From assembly GCA_009746045.1 (NCBI GenBank), contig RPFO01000569.1, positions 53,089 through 117,088 on the forward strand: a stretch of 64,000 nucleotides of DNA. Reading direction: 5' to 3'. Below, in pieces: positions 47,668 to 59,000 of the stretch. Each line of letters starts with the position of its first letter. Within the stretch, counting starts at the first letter, position 1. This DNA comes from Mesostigma viride (lineage: Eukaryota > Streptophyta > Mesostigmatophyceae > Mesostigmatales > Mesostigmataceae). The position numbers and the translations under genes were made by a program. The notes under the pieces were generated by a model. It was not told where the DNA came from and ran no database searches. It saw only the letters and a program-made list of their open reading frames with translations.

Positions 47668-50600
47668 GGAGGATCATGTTCACGTGCCAAGTGCTGCACG
47701 GGTAACGATCTCTGGTGCTTGAAAAAGACCGATCCTCGTTGAGCAAATAAGCCCTTATCAGCATTGGGGGCAGCGCCGGAAAACCAAACACAGACGCAGC
47801 CGCTCCAGATGATGTTGCACGGTCGTATGCCGGCGCCGAGGCGTGGACACTCACGGACACACAGGCGGCTAAGCTATCTAGACGGCACGGTTTACAGGAT
47901 TCTCCGACAGGTCCTAAATGTAGGGTTTTCCAATTAATTAATTAAGTAAGTAAGTAAGTAAGTACTTGCGTGTCATGCGCAAAGGCATGCCACGGAGTAC
48001 TATGCTAATCTCATTAGAAAAATAATTACACAAAAGTTTAGACAAATATCGTCTGCATCATCCCCCAACCGTTAAGCACTAGATGGGGATGTAATCCTCA
48101 TCCGAGCTGTCCTCTACTGTAATCACAACGGTACGAGCCGCGCCAAAGTCCGACCTCGTAAGCGGTACCCGAAAAGTGGCGCCAAATGCAAATTTTGGTG
48201 TGCGCGTGCACGACGGTGACCGAATTCCGGGCGACAGGCATGGCGGTCTGGCAGGCGATGTTGAGCGCGTAAAAAAGCATTATCAAGGCTGAAATTTAAC
48301 GCTCATCCTCCTAAGGAGTTATTTGGTCCACCAGTATTTTTTTTTCGGCAGAAAATATGCGGAATCGAACAGCATATTGCGTCATTCACAGGTGGGTGCC
48401 TGTTTGGTCGCAGATTTTCTCTCGACCCCACCTTACTGCAGCAAAAAAATTTCCCGATGAAGTGCGCCCTAAGATCGAGTTTATGATCATAAACGACGCA
48501 TTTTTTAATTCTAAAGACTTTGACCGAACGACTTTTTTCAGTACCGCTGCAATTTTTTTTTCCCGAGCTACCGCATATTTCCGACCAATTTCAAGGCTGC
48601 GTCAGGCTTGGCAAACCGATAATCCATATATATTCGCGTTTGCCCCAAACGTCATGTCGAATGCAGGATTTCTTGGCACTTACGACGCCCACGGCGTCGG
48701 GGTTGTTATTAACCTCCCGACATGCACAACCTGCATGCCAGCAGGTGCATGCCGCAACGAATTTCTGCTGCGGGGTGTGCGAAACAGACCTCAAATGCAA
48801 GAGAGTCATGGTTGTCGACTAGCGGTACGTTCTCATGTTCATATCTACGTGCCAATTTACTCCTTGACGAAGCCCTTGCCTTTCGTGGATGAATGTTGTA
48901 ACAGTTCCCCGTCTCCGGAGTCCCTTTGTGTCATCGTACTCCTATTTTATGGGAAGTGCGCCATTCAGCGAGCGACGGTTTGATGGCGAGCTGTTTCCTC
49001 ACACGAGCGATGTGCAGCCTAGTTTAGAGACTAGGGATATCAAGAAGCAATTCTTCACACGGATGTTAGGGAGAGGCCGTGCTGGGTTGCGTGCAAGCTA
49101 TTGCCGGCTGGCTGGCCATTGCCGCCGATGACAACATTGATGTCGACGCAGTCAAGGCTATGGATAACAAAGCTGCTGCTTTGTTATATATGGTTGTGCG
49201 TGGTACAAAATATGGGCAGTTTTCTTGCATGGCATGGCTGACCCTTAAGGGGCAAAGAAATGAAAGAATGTTGATGGCAACCCCAGAGTTATGGGTGGCC
49301 TCCTTTAACGGTTGACGGCAGCGCGTGCTTTGATGAGTCCATCCAACCCATTGCATACGTGCACGCCATTCCTCTTACGCATCAACAAAGCATCTACCCT
49401 GACGCATGTGTAGGACATGCCTGTACATGAAAACTATTCATCATGGTTTGTGGAGCGGGTGTGATGCCATGAGAGCAGGGAGAGAGTCGATTGCTGGGCT
49501 AGGTCTGCTACCTGTGCTGCGGCCACATGGCGGCCTAGTGCACATGATGCCTTCCATGCCAGCACCCAAGCTGCCTTCATCACCCACGGTGACACCATGA
49601 CTGATGAGCCGAGGGCGTCATCATGGACGCCAACGTTCATGCAGTTCAGGCTGTGCGTGCTGGCGAAGGGCACGGGTAAATGAGCCAGTTACTACGCACG
49701 CTGCCACCAGCGCCAATGAAGAAACCCAAAACCTGCCCTTCAGATACTAAGGTATGTGCAACTTGGTTTCTCATTTCTTGTGGCCTACCAGCAACCCCTG
49801 ATTTTCCTATGATGCATGTTGGCAGAATTTGGCGACGTTATGGCAGAGGGCATGGCCATACATCCACAATGCCAGCGGTGCAAGGGTTCGATTGCCAAGA
49901 GAACCACACACACATGCACAATGCACATGCTCAACGCCTCTTACTCCAAGGCCACTGCCACTCACCCAGAAAGACAGGCACACATACGAACCATTGCTGA
50001 GATGCAAGCCAGACTTCGGGTCCTTACGGCAATGAGAGATGGGATGAGGCACGACCTAGTTTGACAGTTTAGCTGAGGAAGTGCAGTAGTTGGGAGACAG
50101 TCAAGGATGGCTGGGAGAAGCATGGCACAAGCTACAAGGATGACTGACAGTTGGCAAGCGCAAGGGCAAGGGCAAGGGCAAGAGCAAGACCACAACGAGA
50201 AAGGGATATGGAGAGTTGGCCTCATGCAGCATGCGTTAATGTGGACTGTGGTACGCCTGTGGCCAGGGAGCTGACTGATATTGTGCAGTGGTCACTTCAT
50301 GCTAGGTATGATAGTGGCCAAGTTTATTTAGTTGCTTAGGGCAAACCTTGAGGCAGCGACGGGGGGATTTGTCAGTGGCTACTTCATCAATGCCACCATG
50401 CTGGCTGAGGAGTTGGACGTCCAACATGGAAGCTGCGTGGCCAGCAAGGCAGGCCCAGGCTGATAGTCTAGGCAGGAGCATGAGGTATGCAAGTTGAGGA
50501 ATGGGGGATGAGGTGTGACAAGGTCAGGCAGGCCTTGTCAAGGGATATACCACTACTTACACTTAGCGACGCCACAACAATGGTGCGCAAACGCATCGTC

Positions 50601-50985
50601 GCCATGCCGCCTGCCGAGTGACCTTCAACCCTCACGGCTGGTACGTGATGATTGCTGCATATCCAGGTTGGGTTTAGGTCTACTTTGCATGCTGTGGGTG
50701 TAGAATAGACCTTCTAGCCCCTGTGACAGCTGCGAGTGGTATTTTCAGCAAGCCCCTCAATAGGAATCGCCTCAGCGTGGCCACTTGGGCATATAGCCAG
50801 CTGGGTCCAGCCAATGTTTAGATGAACAAAATTTTATTTGTATGCCACAAAAGTCGTAAATATTACATAATGGATGAAAGGATTTTATAGTTAGCAAGCC
50901 ATATAAATGGGAGTTTACCATATTTCACTTAGGAGGTTTGCTCAATCAGTGAGCGTCTTAGAAGCGAAACTGACATGTATTGCAT
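47668..50985. other. Unassigned region, probably decayed repeats
   Basis: Frames of up to 208 codons occur (for example 48357-48983) but show no recognisable motif and are A/T-run driven. A second copy of the aagtaagtacttgcgtgtc repeat lies at about 47947-48005. Around 49079-49315 and 49813-50064 short frames with plausible amino-acid composition might be remnants of an element, but no motif supports a name. No RNA gene was found. Confidence 0.4.
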
Positions 50986-50989
50986 GTAT

Positions 50990-51770
50990 TACTCAACCAA
51001 ATGACACCTGATTGACCTGGATTTTTGTGCATTGTCTAAACTAGCGATTTTAAGCCTGCCTGCAAAGTTCCAGCCTCAACTGAGCACACCTTCTATGAAA
51101 ACTGCAATGAGTTGTGGTGAGAATGGCGAAAATCGCGCAATTTTGGTAACATTTGCTGACAAACTGCCATCAAATGATACCTGGTTGCCCTGGATTTTTG
51201 TGCATTGGCTAAACTAGCAATTTCAAGTCTTCCTGCAAATTTCCAGTCTCAATGGTTCACAAATTCTATGAAAACTGCTATGAACTGTGGCGAAAAACGC
51301 GAAAATCGCGCAATTTTGGTAACATTTGCTGACAAACTGCCATCAAATGACACCTGGTTGACCTGGATTTTTGTGCATTGGCTAAACTAGCAATTTCAAG
51401 TCTGCCTGCAAATTTCCAGCCTCAATTGTTCACACCTTGTATGGAAACTGCAATGAATGGTGGTGAAAAAGGTGAAAAACGTGCGTTTTTGCTAGCATTT
51501 GTCAGCAAAATGTCACCAAACGAAGTGTTAAGGACCTGAATTTTTTCACAATGTCTAAAATAATGATGTTAAGCATGCATGCAGAGATCCAGCCTCAGCT
51601 GGGCACAACTTGTGTGGAAACTGCAACATTATGTGGTGAAAAACTCGCGTTTTTGCTAGCATTTGGTGGCATTTTGTCACTAAACGGGGTCAGATGACCA
51701 TGGGACCTGGTGCACAGTTGGTAGTCATGAGCATCAGTCTCCTTGCAAGCAGCCAGGCCAGGAGCTCTTC
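50990..51770. repeat. 173-bp minisatellite, four to five copies
   Basis: The motif gacctggatttttgtgcatt starts at 51014, 51187, 51360 and, diverged, 51533, with a decayed fifth near 51704; period 173 bp. Copies 1-3 are about 85-90% alike by eye. Short repetitive peptides (LPSNDTWLTWIFVHW) are incidental. Confidence 0.88.
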
Positions 51771-51976
51771 ATTTGCATGTTATACGGGCTATGTTTATTA
51801 TAAAACCTGAAAATTTGCTAAAAATAGATGTGCCAAAAATAGACCAACCGAGGTCAGAAAAATCTGGAAAGTTCAATTCCTTCAATTGGTGTCCCAAACA
51901 TGCTGCCTGCACATATCTAGCATGTTTGGACTTAATCTGCTCCATGTAGGGCTTATAAGGTAGGTTTTTGGCACTT
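51771..51976. other. Unassigned A/T-rich spacer
   Basis: Nothing recognisable between the minisatellite and the LINE-like remnant on the other strand. Confidence 0.35.
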
Positions 51977-52216
51977 TCATACCGTTGTGATGGCAGACGA
52001 GGCGGTAGTGTAGCGGCTATCCTCAGGACCAATAACCTCCACCTGCGGACTTCTACCCTGGCTAGCAACGGGCCGCGGGGCCCGTGGGGAGAAAACAGGA
52101 GCATACCCCTCGGGGAGGTGCTTATCGCAGATGGCAGCCCATTTCTCCTTGTCAAACATGCGGGCGCGGAGTACGGATAGTCCCAGAAGCCCTGCATCTT
52201 CAAGCAGTTGTGTCAC
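51977..52216 (-). pseudogene. Possible LINE ORF2 C-terminal remnant (minus strand)
   Basis: The minus strand reads TYVTQLLEDAGLLGLSVLRA, then RMFDKEKWAAICDKHLPEG and a Pro/Ser tail to a stop near 51977. The layout, a helix-rich stretch ending in D-K-x-x-W close to the stop, resembles the C-termini of the LINE ORF2 proteins in this window (VRKDRWQVVMK). Similarity is weak and the upstream part is missing. Confidence 0.35.
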
Positions 52217-52261
52217 ATAGGTCCGGGTCGCGCCGCGCCGGTGCCCGGCGCGCGCGCAAGT

Positions 52262-52375
52262 TTGCCAATTAATTAATTAAACTCGTGCTCCCGTTGGGGA
52301 GTCACGGAGCATTAACCCCGATGGATGGATGGATGGGTGCAAACAGTCCTACCGGTCTAATCTATCTACATCAGC
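52262..52375 (+). repeat. GATG-repeat element, copy upstream of the Ty3-type element
   Basis: An AATTAATTAATTAA stretch is followed by actcgtgctcccgttgggga, cattaaccccgatggatgg and cagtcctaccggtctaatc. About 100 bp is shared with 63835-63975 and, inverted, with 45781-45860. Nature unknown; possibly a SINE-like or LINE-end module. Confidence 0.7.
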
Positions 52376-52626
52376 GAAACACACGCCCTGATCAAGCATG
52401 CTGTTTCCGGCCCCACCGTCTAGGTCATCTAGTCGCTCTACACGTAAGCCAGCCATGCATAATTATTTCAATGCACACGGATACACATTTTCATCACCAT
52501 TCATCTTCATCATCCTGAACGACTCGAACACGCGGACAAGATAACGGCAGGCTCGAGCTACCATGGTCCGGATTCCCCCGATTTCTGGCCTGCGCTGCGG
52601 TTGTCTCCTTGATATCCTGACCTGGC

Positions 52627-53200
52627 TGTTACGTCGCGTAACAATTCGTTGTAGTTACGGACGTAAATTAGGTCCTTTGCCTCGGTTGTCCCTAGGTTTA
52701 CGTTTAGGCTCCTACCGGGACATTATTGTCCTCGTAACAGTACTGTGGTACATTGGGTGCCGTTGGGCGCCGCGCCGCGTACTTTACTAGTGGTCCTGAT
52801 CCTGTGGTAGAATGTAGTGGACCAGCGTGCATCAGTAGATTTAGTGGACCAGCGTGCACCTGTAGGCGAGGGCCATGTCGGCCCGAGCGTGTTGGACCGT
52901 TGGTGACCATTTATGCGCGTTCTACCCCTTGTGTGTGTACTCGGCGTGTGTTAAGTGAATTGACACATTTAGGCTTGGGTCACGGCAGTGTAGTTGTGTT
53001 TCCTTCCTCTATTCCTGGAGTAAACGGGTTTTGATAAATGGTTGTATGGCGTATTATAGTAACACTTACGTTAATGCATTGAGATCAGCTCCGTCACGTT
53101 CGTCTTTCGCCAGAGGGTTAAGTAGAGGAGGCCTGACCAGTTTAGGTAGTATCAGGCCCATTAGAGGTAGAGGTGGAGGTAGATATCCGCGGCGTAACAA
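52627..53200 (+). repeat. 5' LTR of the Ty3-type element
   Basis: 574 bp. The first 17 bases form a perfect TGTTACG/CGTAACA inverted repeat around TCG, and the end repeats GCGTAACAA. Compared with the 3' LTR I see only T/C at 52955 and C/T near 53128. Confidence 0.93.
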
Positions 53201-53405
53201 TGGTTCCGGAGGAACTTCAGTAGGTAGTGAACGAGACGACTATCCCTTGCCACATACACCTTTTCAAGACCCCTTCCGCGTCCAGGAACAAGAAGTCGAC
53301 ACTTCCTTGATAGGTAATGGGCGGGTCGCCTTCAAGCTAGGAGCGTCGTGCTGCCCGTTTCGGGACACGCTTTACCTAGAAGCTAGACCTGCTCACAGCG
53401 GATAA
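53046..53405 (+). CDS. Leader ORF running from the LTR through the primer-binding site
   Basis: An ATG at 53046, inside the LTR, opens a 119-codon frame that crosses the LTR end and the primer-binding site. It is Arg/Gly-rich (PIRGRGGGRYPRRNN) in the LTR part. No family is recognised. It could be a translated upstream ORF on the genomic RNA or chance. Confidence 0.25.
   Translation: MAYYSNTYVNALRSAPSRSSFARGLSRGGLTSLGSIRPIRGRGGGRYPRRNNGSGGTSVGSERDDYPLPHTPFQDPFRVQEQEVDTSLIGNGRVAFKLGASCCPFRDTLYLEARPAHSG
53201..53220 (+). promoter_or_regulatory. Primer-binding site of the Ty3-type element
   Basis: TGGTTCCGGAGGAACTT starts directly after the LTR; TGG is the usual complement of a tRNA CCA end. 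The priming tRNA was not identified. The segment can also fold on itself (GTTCC/GGAAC), so self-priming cannot be excluded. Confidence 0.6.
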
Positions 53406-53720
53406 ATCCTTTCGTAGTTAGCCTGTCCTTCGCCTTGTTTTCCTGCTTACGGTTGTTTCCTGCCTTAGATAGGGGAGTATTACTGTTCGGAGACGATTAG
53501 CGTCGCAGTACCTACACCTTTTTCCTTGTGCTGCTGCTTTATTAGACGGCCGCACCCGCAGAGTTACGGGGCGCTGTGTTAGGACGAGCGCTGGGATATC
53601 CGGCCGCTGACTTAGGACGAGAGCTGGAAACTCCCGCCCTCCTTCTTCTTTCGGTGATCCAGATCGTCAAGCTAAGTCGCCTACCCCTACCTCGTCTAGC
53701 TTGACATCACAAGACACGCC

Positions 53721-53729
53721 AGGTGAGTT
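53721..53729 (+). promoter_or_regulatory. Consensus 5' splice donor in the leader
   Basis: CCAG|GTGAGT, with the intron starting at 53723, lies 10 bp before the first ATG of the 5' ORF. Strong pyrimidine-tract acceptors follow at 54219 (before gag), 56060 (before pol) and 60177 (5 bp before the 3' ORF). Use in vivo is inferred. Confidence 0.5.
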
Positions 53730-53732
53730 ATC

Positions 53733-54125
53733 ATGAGTCAACGTCGTGTTTTTACTGCGCCTTCCCATTCATCTAGTGATAATAGTTTAGCTAAGTATTA
53801 CGTAGTTATTACCCCTCAATGGTCAGCCATTTTCCTCTCTTGGTCAGATGCTAGGAAGATAGTGCAAAACCGTACATATAATGTAATTAGGTATAAGAAA
53901 TTTGTTACCTTCGAGGAAGCTCAACAATTCCTTATAGACCATAGCGTATCAGATCTAGGCCTACACGTACGTTCTACTCCTCATGGTCGCCCTCCTGTAG
54001 AAGCTCTAGATTTTGCTACCCCTCCTTCGTCTCCCCCTAAGAGGGCTGCATCCTCATCTAGCTTAGATACTCCTCTCACCTTGGAATTCGGTTCCCTATC
54101 CATTACTGTTGTTAAAAAGGACTGA
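53733..54125 (+). CDS. 5' ORF with RNase H1 / caulimovirus P6-type hybrid-binding domain
   Basis: A 130-residue protein from the ATG at 53733. Residues about 21-70 (KYYVV, AIFLSW, RYKKF, TFEEAQQFL, in that order and spacing) match the RNase HI N-terminal hybrid-binding domain (Pfam Cauli_VI type), a small fold that binds RNA:DNA hybrids or double-stranded RNA and also occurs in caulimovirus P6. The C-terminal part is Ser/Pro-rich and ends in a possible beta hairpin. No RNase H catalytic domain is attached; that lies in pol. It sits between the primer-binding site and gag, preceded by a splice donor. A role in binding reverse-transcription intermediates or the element's RNA is inferred. Confidence 0.6.
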   Translation: MSQRRVFTAPSHSSSDNSLAKYYVVITPQWSAIFLSWSDARKIVQNRTYNVIRYKKFVTFEEAQQFLIDHSVSDLGLHVRSTPHGRPPVEALDFATPPSSPPKRAASSSSLDTPLTLEFGSLSITVVKKD

Positions 54126-54218
54126 TTTAAATTGTTCCTTTCTTTTAAGCCATTAAAATCTTTTCCTTTTCTTTCCTTGCCTTATATTAGGCCTTGTCCT
54201 TTATCCTTGTTGCTTTCA

Positions 54219-54469
54219 GTTAGATTTTTGATCATTTACTTAAACAAAAATGGATCCAGTGGGTGGTAACTGTCGCCTATACCTACCAATACTCCTACTA
54301 TGAATAATAATAACAACCATAACAACAATCGGGTAACCGACGGGACTCACTTGAAACGGTACACCATCTCACTCCTCAAGGTAATCTTCGTGCCTCACCT
54401 CCTTCTCCTCTTGCTGATGGTCGCCGTCGTCCCTCACTTACCCCTCCTACCTATGAACAACGTCAACGT
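54219..54469 (+). other. Gag 5' region with splice acceptor and broken N-terminal frame
   Basis: A long pyrimidine tract ends in TTGCTTTCAG at 54219. An ATG at 54250 opens only 17 codons; an adjacent frame (about 54267-54358) and then the gag frame (open from 54323 without ATG) look like parts of one N-terminus separated by one or two frame changes. Gag may therefore begin upstream of 54470 on an intact copy. Confidence 0.4.
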
Positions 54470-55993
54470 ATGCAAGTCAGATTTAGTGATGACCCTTCCC
54501 TTACCCTGAACCAGGCCCCTGCCCCTCCTGCAACCTTGGCTCAACCCTCCAGCAGGTCCTCACTAACTAACAATGTTTTTAGGCCTCCTTCCCACCCTGT
54601 TCCTTCCATGCCTGCTCTTAACACGGGTCGTGCCTCTGCCCCTGTCGGTCCTTCTGGGCGCCCTAGTGCAGTTCCCTTTTACCCACCTGCTTCCTGGTCC
54701 TACCCTGAGACGGCCTATGAGGCAGCCCAGGTCCCTACCCGTGTGGCTGATTTAGAAGTTAATAGTGATTTCAGTACCATGCCCTTAGATGACAGAAATT
54801 ATGATCATTTTGCCTATTCCTCTCTTCGTGAGCAATATACTGTCCCCTTCTCTTATGGGCACCAGCCTGAAACGGTGGCCCCGTCTAGACCCCTACCCAA
54901 GACTTTTCCTCTTCCTTCCTTCTATCCCGCTTATGTAGCAGTGGAAGATAGTGGCCCTATGGGAAAAACTGACTCTTCTAATCCCCCTAAGCCCCCTGCT
55001 CTTCCCCTCTTTGCTAACCTTCCCAAGCTGGATGTCAAGTCTACCCCTCAACAGTTTTTCACCTTTATTATGTTGCTTACACAGAACACGGAGTCGTGGC
55101 AGAATCATAATAGATGGCGTCTTTCTGATGCTGTATTAGTTCCTCACTATCTCACAACCTGTATTACTCCTGAGCTTGCTAACCTCATTCAGTGTGAGTC
55201 TTTGGCCTCTCATGCCTACCCTAACTCTGTAGCAGAATTGTTTAAGCGTTTAGAGAACCATTTAGTCCCTCCTGATTCAGATTGGCAGGATAGATTAGCC
55301 TTTGGTACCTTGCAGCAGGGTACCAAATCATTTAAGGAGTATATGAAAGAGTTTGATGCTCAGATGGTACGAATTAGGGATTTGTCGGGTGCAGAAGTAC
55401 GTGCTCGCTTCCTCCAAGGCCTCAGTAGACCCTTATTACGTGAAGTCAAGCGCCAGTTCTCTGCCTACCGTTTTACTGATCTGCCCCTCAAGCATGTGCG
55501 CCAGCATCTCTTGCGTGTAGCAGATTTCTTCACCACCCCTTCTCTTCCTACCCGTTCCCGTATTAATAATATTATCCTTACCCCTGAGGAGGAGAACTCC
55601 TATGTAGAAGAATTAGATATCTGTGTTACTGACCTTTCAGCCCTTGATGTCTCTCATATCACATGCTATCATTGTAAGGAAGTAGGTCATCTTAAACGTG
55701 AGTGCCCCAAGTTCCTTTCGGGTGCTCCCCCTCATCCCGACGCTCGCCCTCCTCGTACCCCTCAGCGTGCTCCTATTCGTCCTACTTCAGGACGCATCCC
55801 TTCAGCTACCCCTAGTAGGCTGAATGCTGTGCAGACAGGATCCCCAGGGTTCCCCTATGATAATCAGGCTCCCGCACCCTCTTCGCTCCCTCGTGACCCT
55901 CCAGCAGTGGCTTTTTCGCCAGGGTCTTCTTCGGGGTTAGTTCCTATGGATTTGGGGGGGAGGGGGAACAGTAGGCCTGTCAGCCGGGGGTAA
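54470..55993 (+). CDS. gag: Ty3-type Gag with CCHC zinc knuckle
   Basis: 507 residues from the ATG at 54470. The N-terminal 180 residues are Pro/Ser-rich. About 190-365 hold the capsid (Retrotrans_gag) region, with PQQFFTFIMLLTQ, SFKEYMKEFDAQM and RARFLQGLSRPLLREV matching its typical Y-x-x-x-F and LQGL-x-x-x-x-R motifs. A CX2CX4HX4C knuckle lies at 399-412, followed by a Pro-rich tail. The stop at 55991 is followed in the same frame by further stops, so pol is not made by simple readthrough. Confidence 0.88.
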   Translation: MQVRFSDDPSLTLNQAPAPPATLAQPSSRSSLTNNVFRPPSHPVPSMPALNTGRASAPVGPSGRPSAVPFYPPASWSYPETAYEAAQVPTRVADLEVNSDFSTMPLDDRNYDHFAYSSLREQYTVPFSYGHQPETVAPSRPLPKTFPLPSFYPAYVAVEDSGPMGKTDSSNPPKPPALPLFANLPKLDVKSTPQQFFTFIMLLTQNTESWQNHNRWRLSDAVLVPHYLTTCITPELANLIQCESLASHAYPNSVAELFKRLENHLVPPDSDWQDRLAFGTLQQGTKSFKEYMKEFDAQMVRIRDLSGAEVRARFLQGLSRPLLREVKRQFSAYRFTDLPLKHVRQHLLRVADFFTTPSLPTRSRINNIILTPEEENSYVEELDICVTDLSALDVSHITCYHCKEVGHLKRECPKFLSGAPPHPDARPPRTPQRAPIRPTSGRIPSATPSRLNAVQTGSPGFPYDNQAPAPSSLPRDPPAVAFSPGSSSGLVPMDLGGRGNSRPVSRG

Positions 55994-56086
55994 CCTGGAC
56001 AGGTCCTTAGATAGTACCCCAGATAAAATTTTTGCCTGCCTGTTTTTATAACCTCTGTAGGAGCTGAATCTTCCCTACCACTACGT

Positions 56087-59000
56087 GTGCGTCCTCTTAT
56101 GTTCTTGAATGGTGGTTTAACCGTCCCTCACACTGTTGTAGACCCCTTCTTGCATGCTGATGAACTCTTGAATGTCTCTGTGTTGGTAGATAGCGGTGCG
56201 GCTAGCTCCTTTGTGAGCGAGGCCCTAGTTAGACGTTTAGGACTAGTCCCTACCCCTCACACCAAACCCGTTACTGTTCATTATGCTGATGGTCGCACCA
56301 GTCATTCCCCGGGTACGGTGTCCCTTCCCATGGTTATACAAGGACGTACTGTCAACCTGACGGCCACTATAGGCCCTATCACTACCGCTGATGTATTACT
56401 AGGATTAGATTGGCACCAGGATAATAAGATTACTATTAATTATGATACCATGGTCATTTGGTTTCCAGATAGCTCTTACTGGGTACCTGAACGTCATTAT
56501 AGATTGGAAAATTTATCCTTGGTAGATATTACTCCTCCTACACCTGTTGATCCTCCTGTAAGACCTATACCTGAAGTAATAATGTCAAATGACGAATTAC
56601 GTTCTGAATTAAAGCAAAATGGATACCTATTATGTATGTTCCTTCAGTTAGAAGTACAACAGATACCTATCACTAACAATAGTGTGGATATAGATGTAAA
56701 TACAGTGGATACAATAGGAGTAGGATTTACTGAAAATGAAATAGTAAGATACATGGCTGTGATAGATTCCTCAAAAGTATTTGAAGAAAAGACTCCTTCT
56801 TATCCTCCTCCTCGTTCTGTTTTACACCGTGTAGTTATCAAGGACGGTGCAGTTCCTACGCACTCTCCGATGTATAGAATGGGCCCTACCGAGTTAAAGG
56901 AACTAAAACAGATTTTAGTGTCATTATTAGAAGCAGGATTGATAGAGCCTAGTAACTCCCCCTACTCAGCTGGTGTCCTGTTAGTTCCTAAGCCAAATGG
57001 CAAGTTTCGCCTAGTTACTGATTATAGGAAGTTGAATGATATTACTGTGAAATCTAAATACCCTCTACCTCGTATTGACGATATATTTAATAAGGTTAAA
57101 GGTTCCACTTGTTTCACAGTACTGGATTGTGCGGATGGTTTTTGGCAGTTGCGGATAGCTCCTGAGGATTGCCATAAAACCGCCTTTGCTACCCCTTTTG
57201 GTCATTACCAGTTTAGAGTAGCGGCTATGGGACTCTGTAACTCGCCTGCCTCTTTTCAAATGTTAATGAATGAAGTGCTTAGACCTGTTATGGGAAATTC
57301 TCATCTTCCTCAGGTGTCCTCTGATCTAAAGGATCCCTCCTTCTCCTCTGTTTCTTTATCTGAGCATGACCGTTCTTGTGCTCAAGCTTACTTAGATGAT
57401 ATTCTTATTTACTCTCCTGATTTTGAAACGCACCTACGTGATTTAAAGAAAGTATTAGAAATAATGGCTGAAAATTCTTTGTGGGCGCGCCGTGCTAAAG
57501 TGCGTTCGGGTAGGAGTGTCCCATTTTTAGGGCACGTTCTGTCAGATGCCGGGGTCGCTACCGACCCGGATAAAACTAAGTCAATTCAGGAATGGCCTAC
57601 TCCTACCGACGTTAAAGGTGTACGTAGTTTCCTAGGAATTGCTTCTTACTATAGGCGTTTTATCCCGCGTTTCGCCACTATAGCAGCCCCTATTAATCAT
57701 TTATTAAAGAAGGATATCCCCTTTGTTTGGAGTAGTGAGTGTCAGTCTGCTTTTCAGTGCCTAAAATCCCTACTCCTTTCCCCTCCTGTACTCATCCTAC
57801 CGGATACTACTAAACCCTTTGTTGTGGCTACAGATGCTAGTAAAGTAGCTATAGGTGGTGTCCTTCTCCAGGATCAGGGTCAGGGCTTACAGCCAATTGA
57901 ATATATCTCTAGGACAATGCTCCCTGCGGAGCGTAACTATCCCGTCCACCAGCAGGAACTCTTAGCTGTGGTGTATTGTTGCCACGCGTGGCAGCACTTC
58001 CTTAAAGGTGCTCAATTTGATGTCTGCCTGAATGAACCCTGTGAGCTAGATCCTTATAGGTTAGTTATCCAAACGGATCATCGTCCCCTTACCCATCTTC
58101 TCTCCCAACCCAACCTTACCCCTCGGCAAGCGCGCTGGATGGAATTTTTAGCACAGTTTTCCCCTTTTAAACTTCAGTATGTCAAGGGTGTAGATAACAT
58201 AGTACCAGATGCACTCTCTCGTCGTGCAGACTATTCCTTCTTCGAGGACCTTGATGTTCTCAATATTACTCTAGTTCCTACTACTATGGGTGTAACCCCT
58301 TATGGTGAACTACCTGATGATGATTCCTATGCCTACCTCTTTCATACAGCTGTTCGCATGCCTGATCTCCTTTCTCACGTAGGACTCTCTCTCCCGTGTG
58401 AGGCCCTTCCTGTGGCCTCGGTGGGGGGGGAGGGGAAAAATAAAATTTCTATACCGCTTAGCCATATAGCGACTAGGTCAGGAAAGTCTTATGAAAACGT
58501 AGTCCCCCTAGGACCTCCCCTTCTCTTCGGCAAGGCGGTAGGAGATCTCTTTAAACCTGTTCTGGATACTTCTGTAGCGATGCCTACCTCTGATCTTGAA
58601 CGCCTTATTAGTAGATTTACGGCCACTGAGCCGGAAGCATTAGCTGCCATTGCTGCACATCCCCAACAATTAGGCAAGCACCCTTGTAAATTTGTAGGTG
58701 GGTTTTTATATGTGCAGATAGCAGATTCTCCCCCTCAATGGCGCCTGTATGTCCCTCCTATCTGTCGCTCCTCCTTGCTCTTTGAGTTGCATGACTTAGC
58801 TGCTCACCAGGGTGGTAAACGGGTACGGGACCTAGTAGCCCGCTCTTATTACTGGCCTTCCCTTTATAAGGATGTGGATGAGTATGTTAGAACTTGTCAA
58901 TCTTGCCAGGAAATGAAACCCAATAATGTAGGACAGATAGCAGAACCTAGGACCTTGCCTGACCCTATCATGCCTTGGGATTCTATCATGATGGATTTTG

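Noticed and set aside
48357-48983. 208-codon frame
   Set aside because: No motif, unusual composition with homopolymer-encoded Phe and Lys runs, and no relative recognised; probably chance.
55990-56060. A 71-nt intron joining gag to pol
   Set aside because: The GT at 55990 and AG at 56060 do not keep the pol frame when joined; a stop follows at once. The acceptor may still pair with the leader donor.
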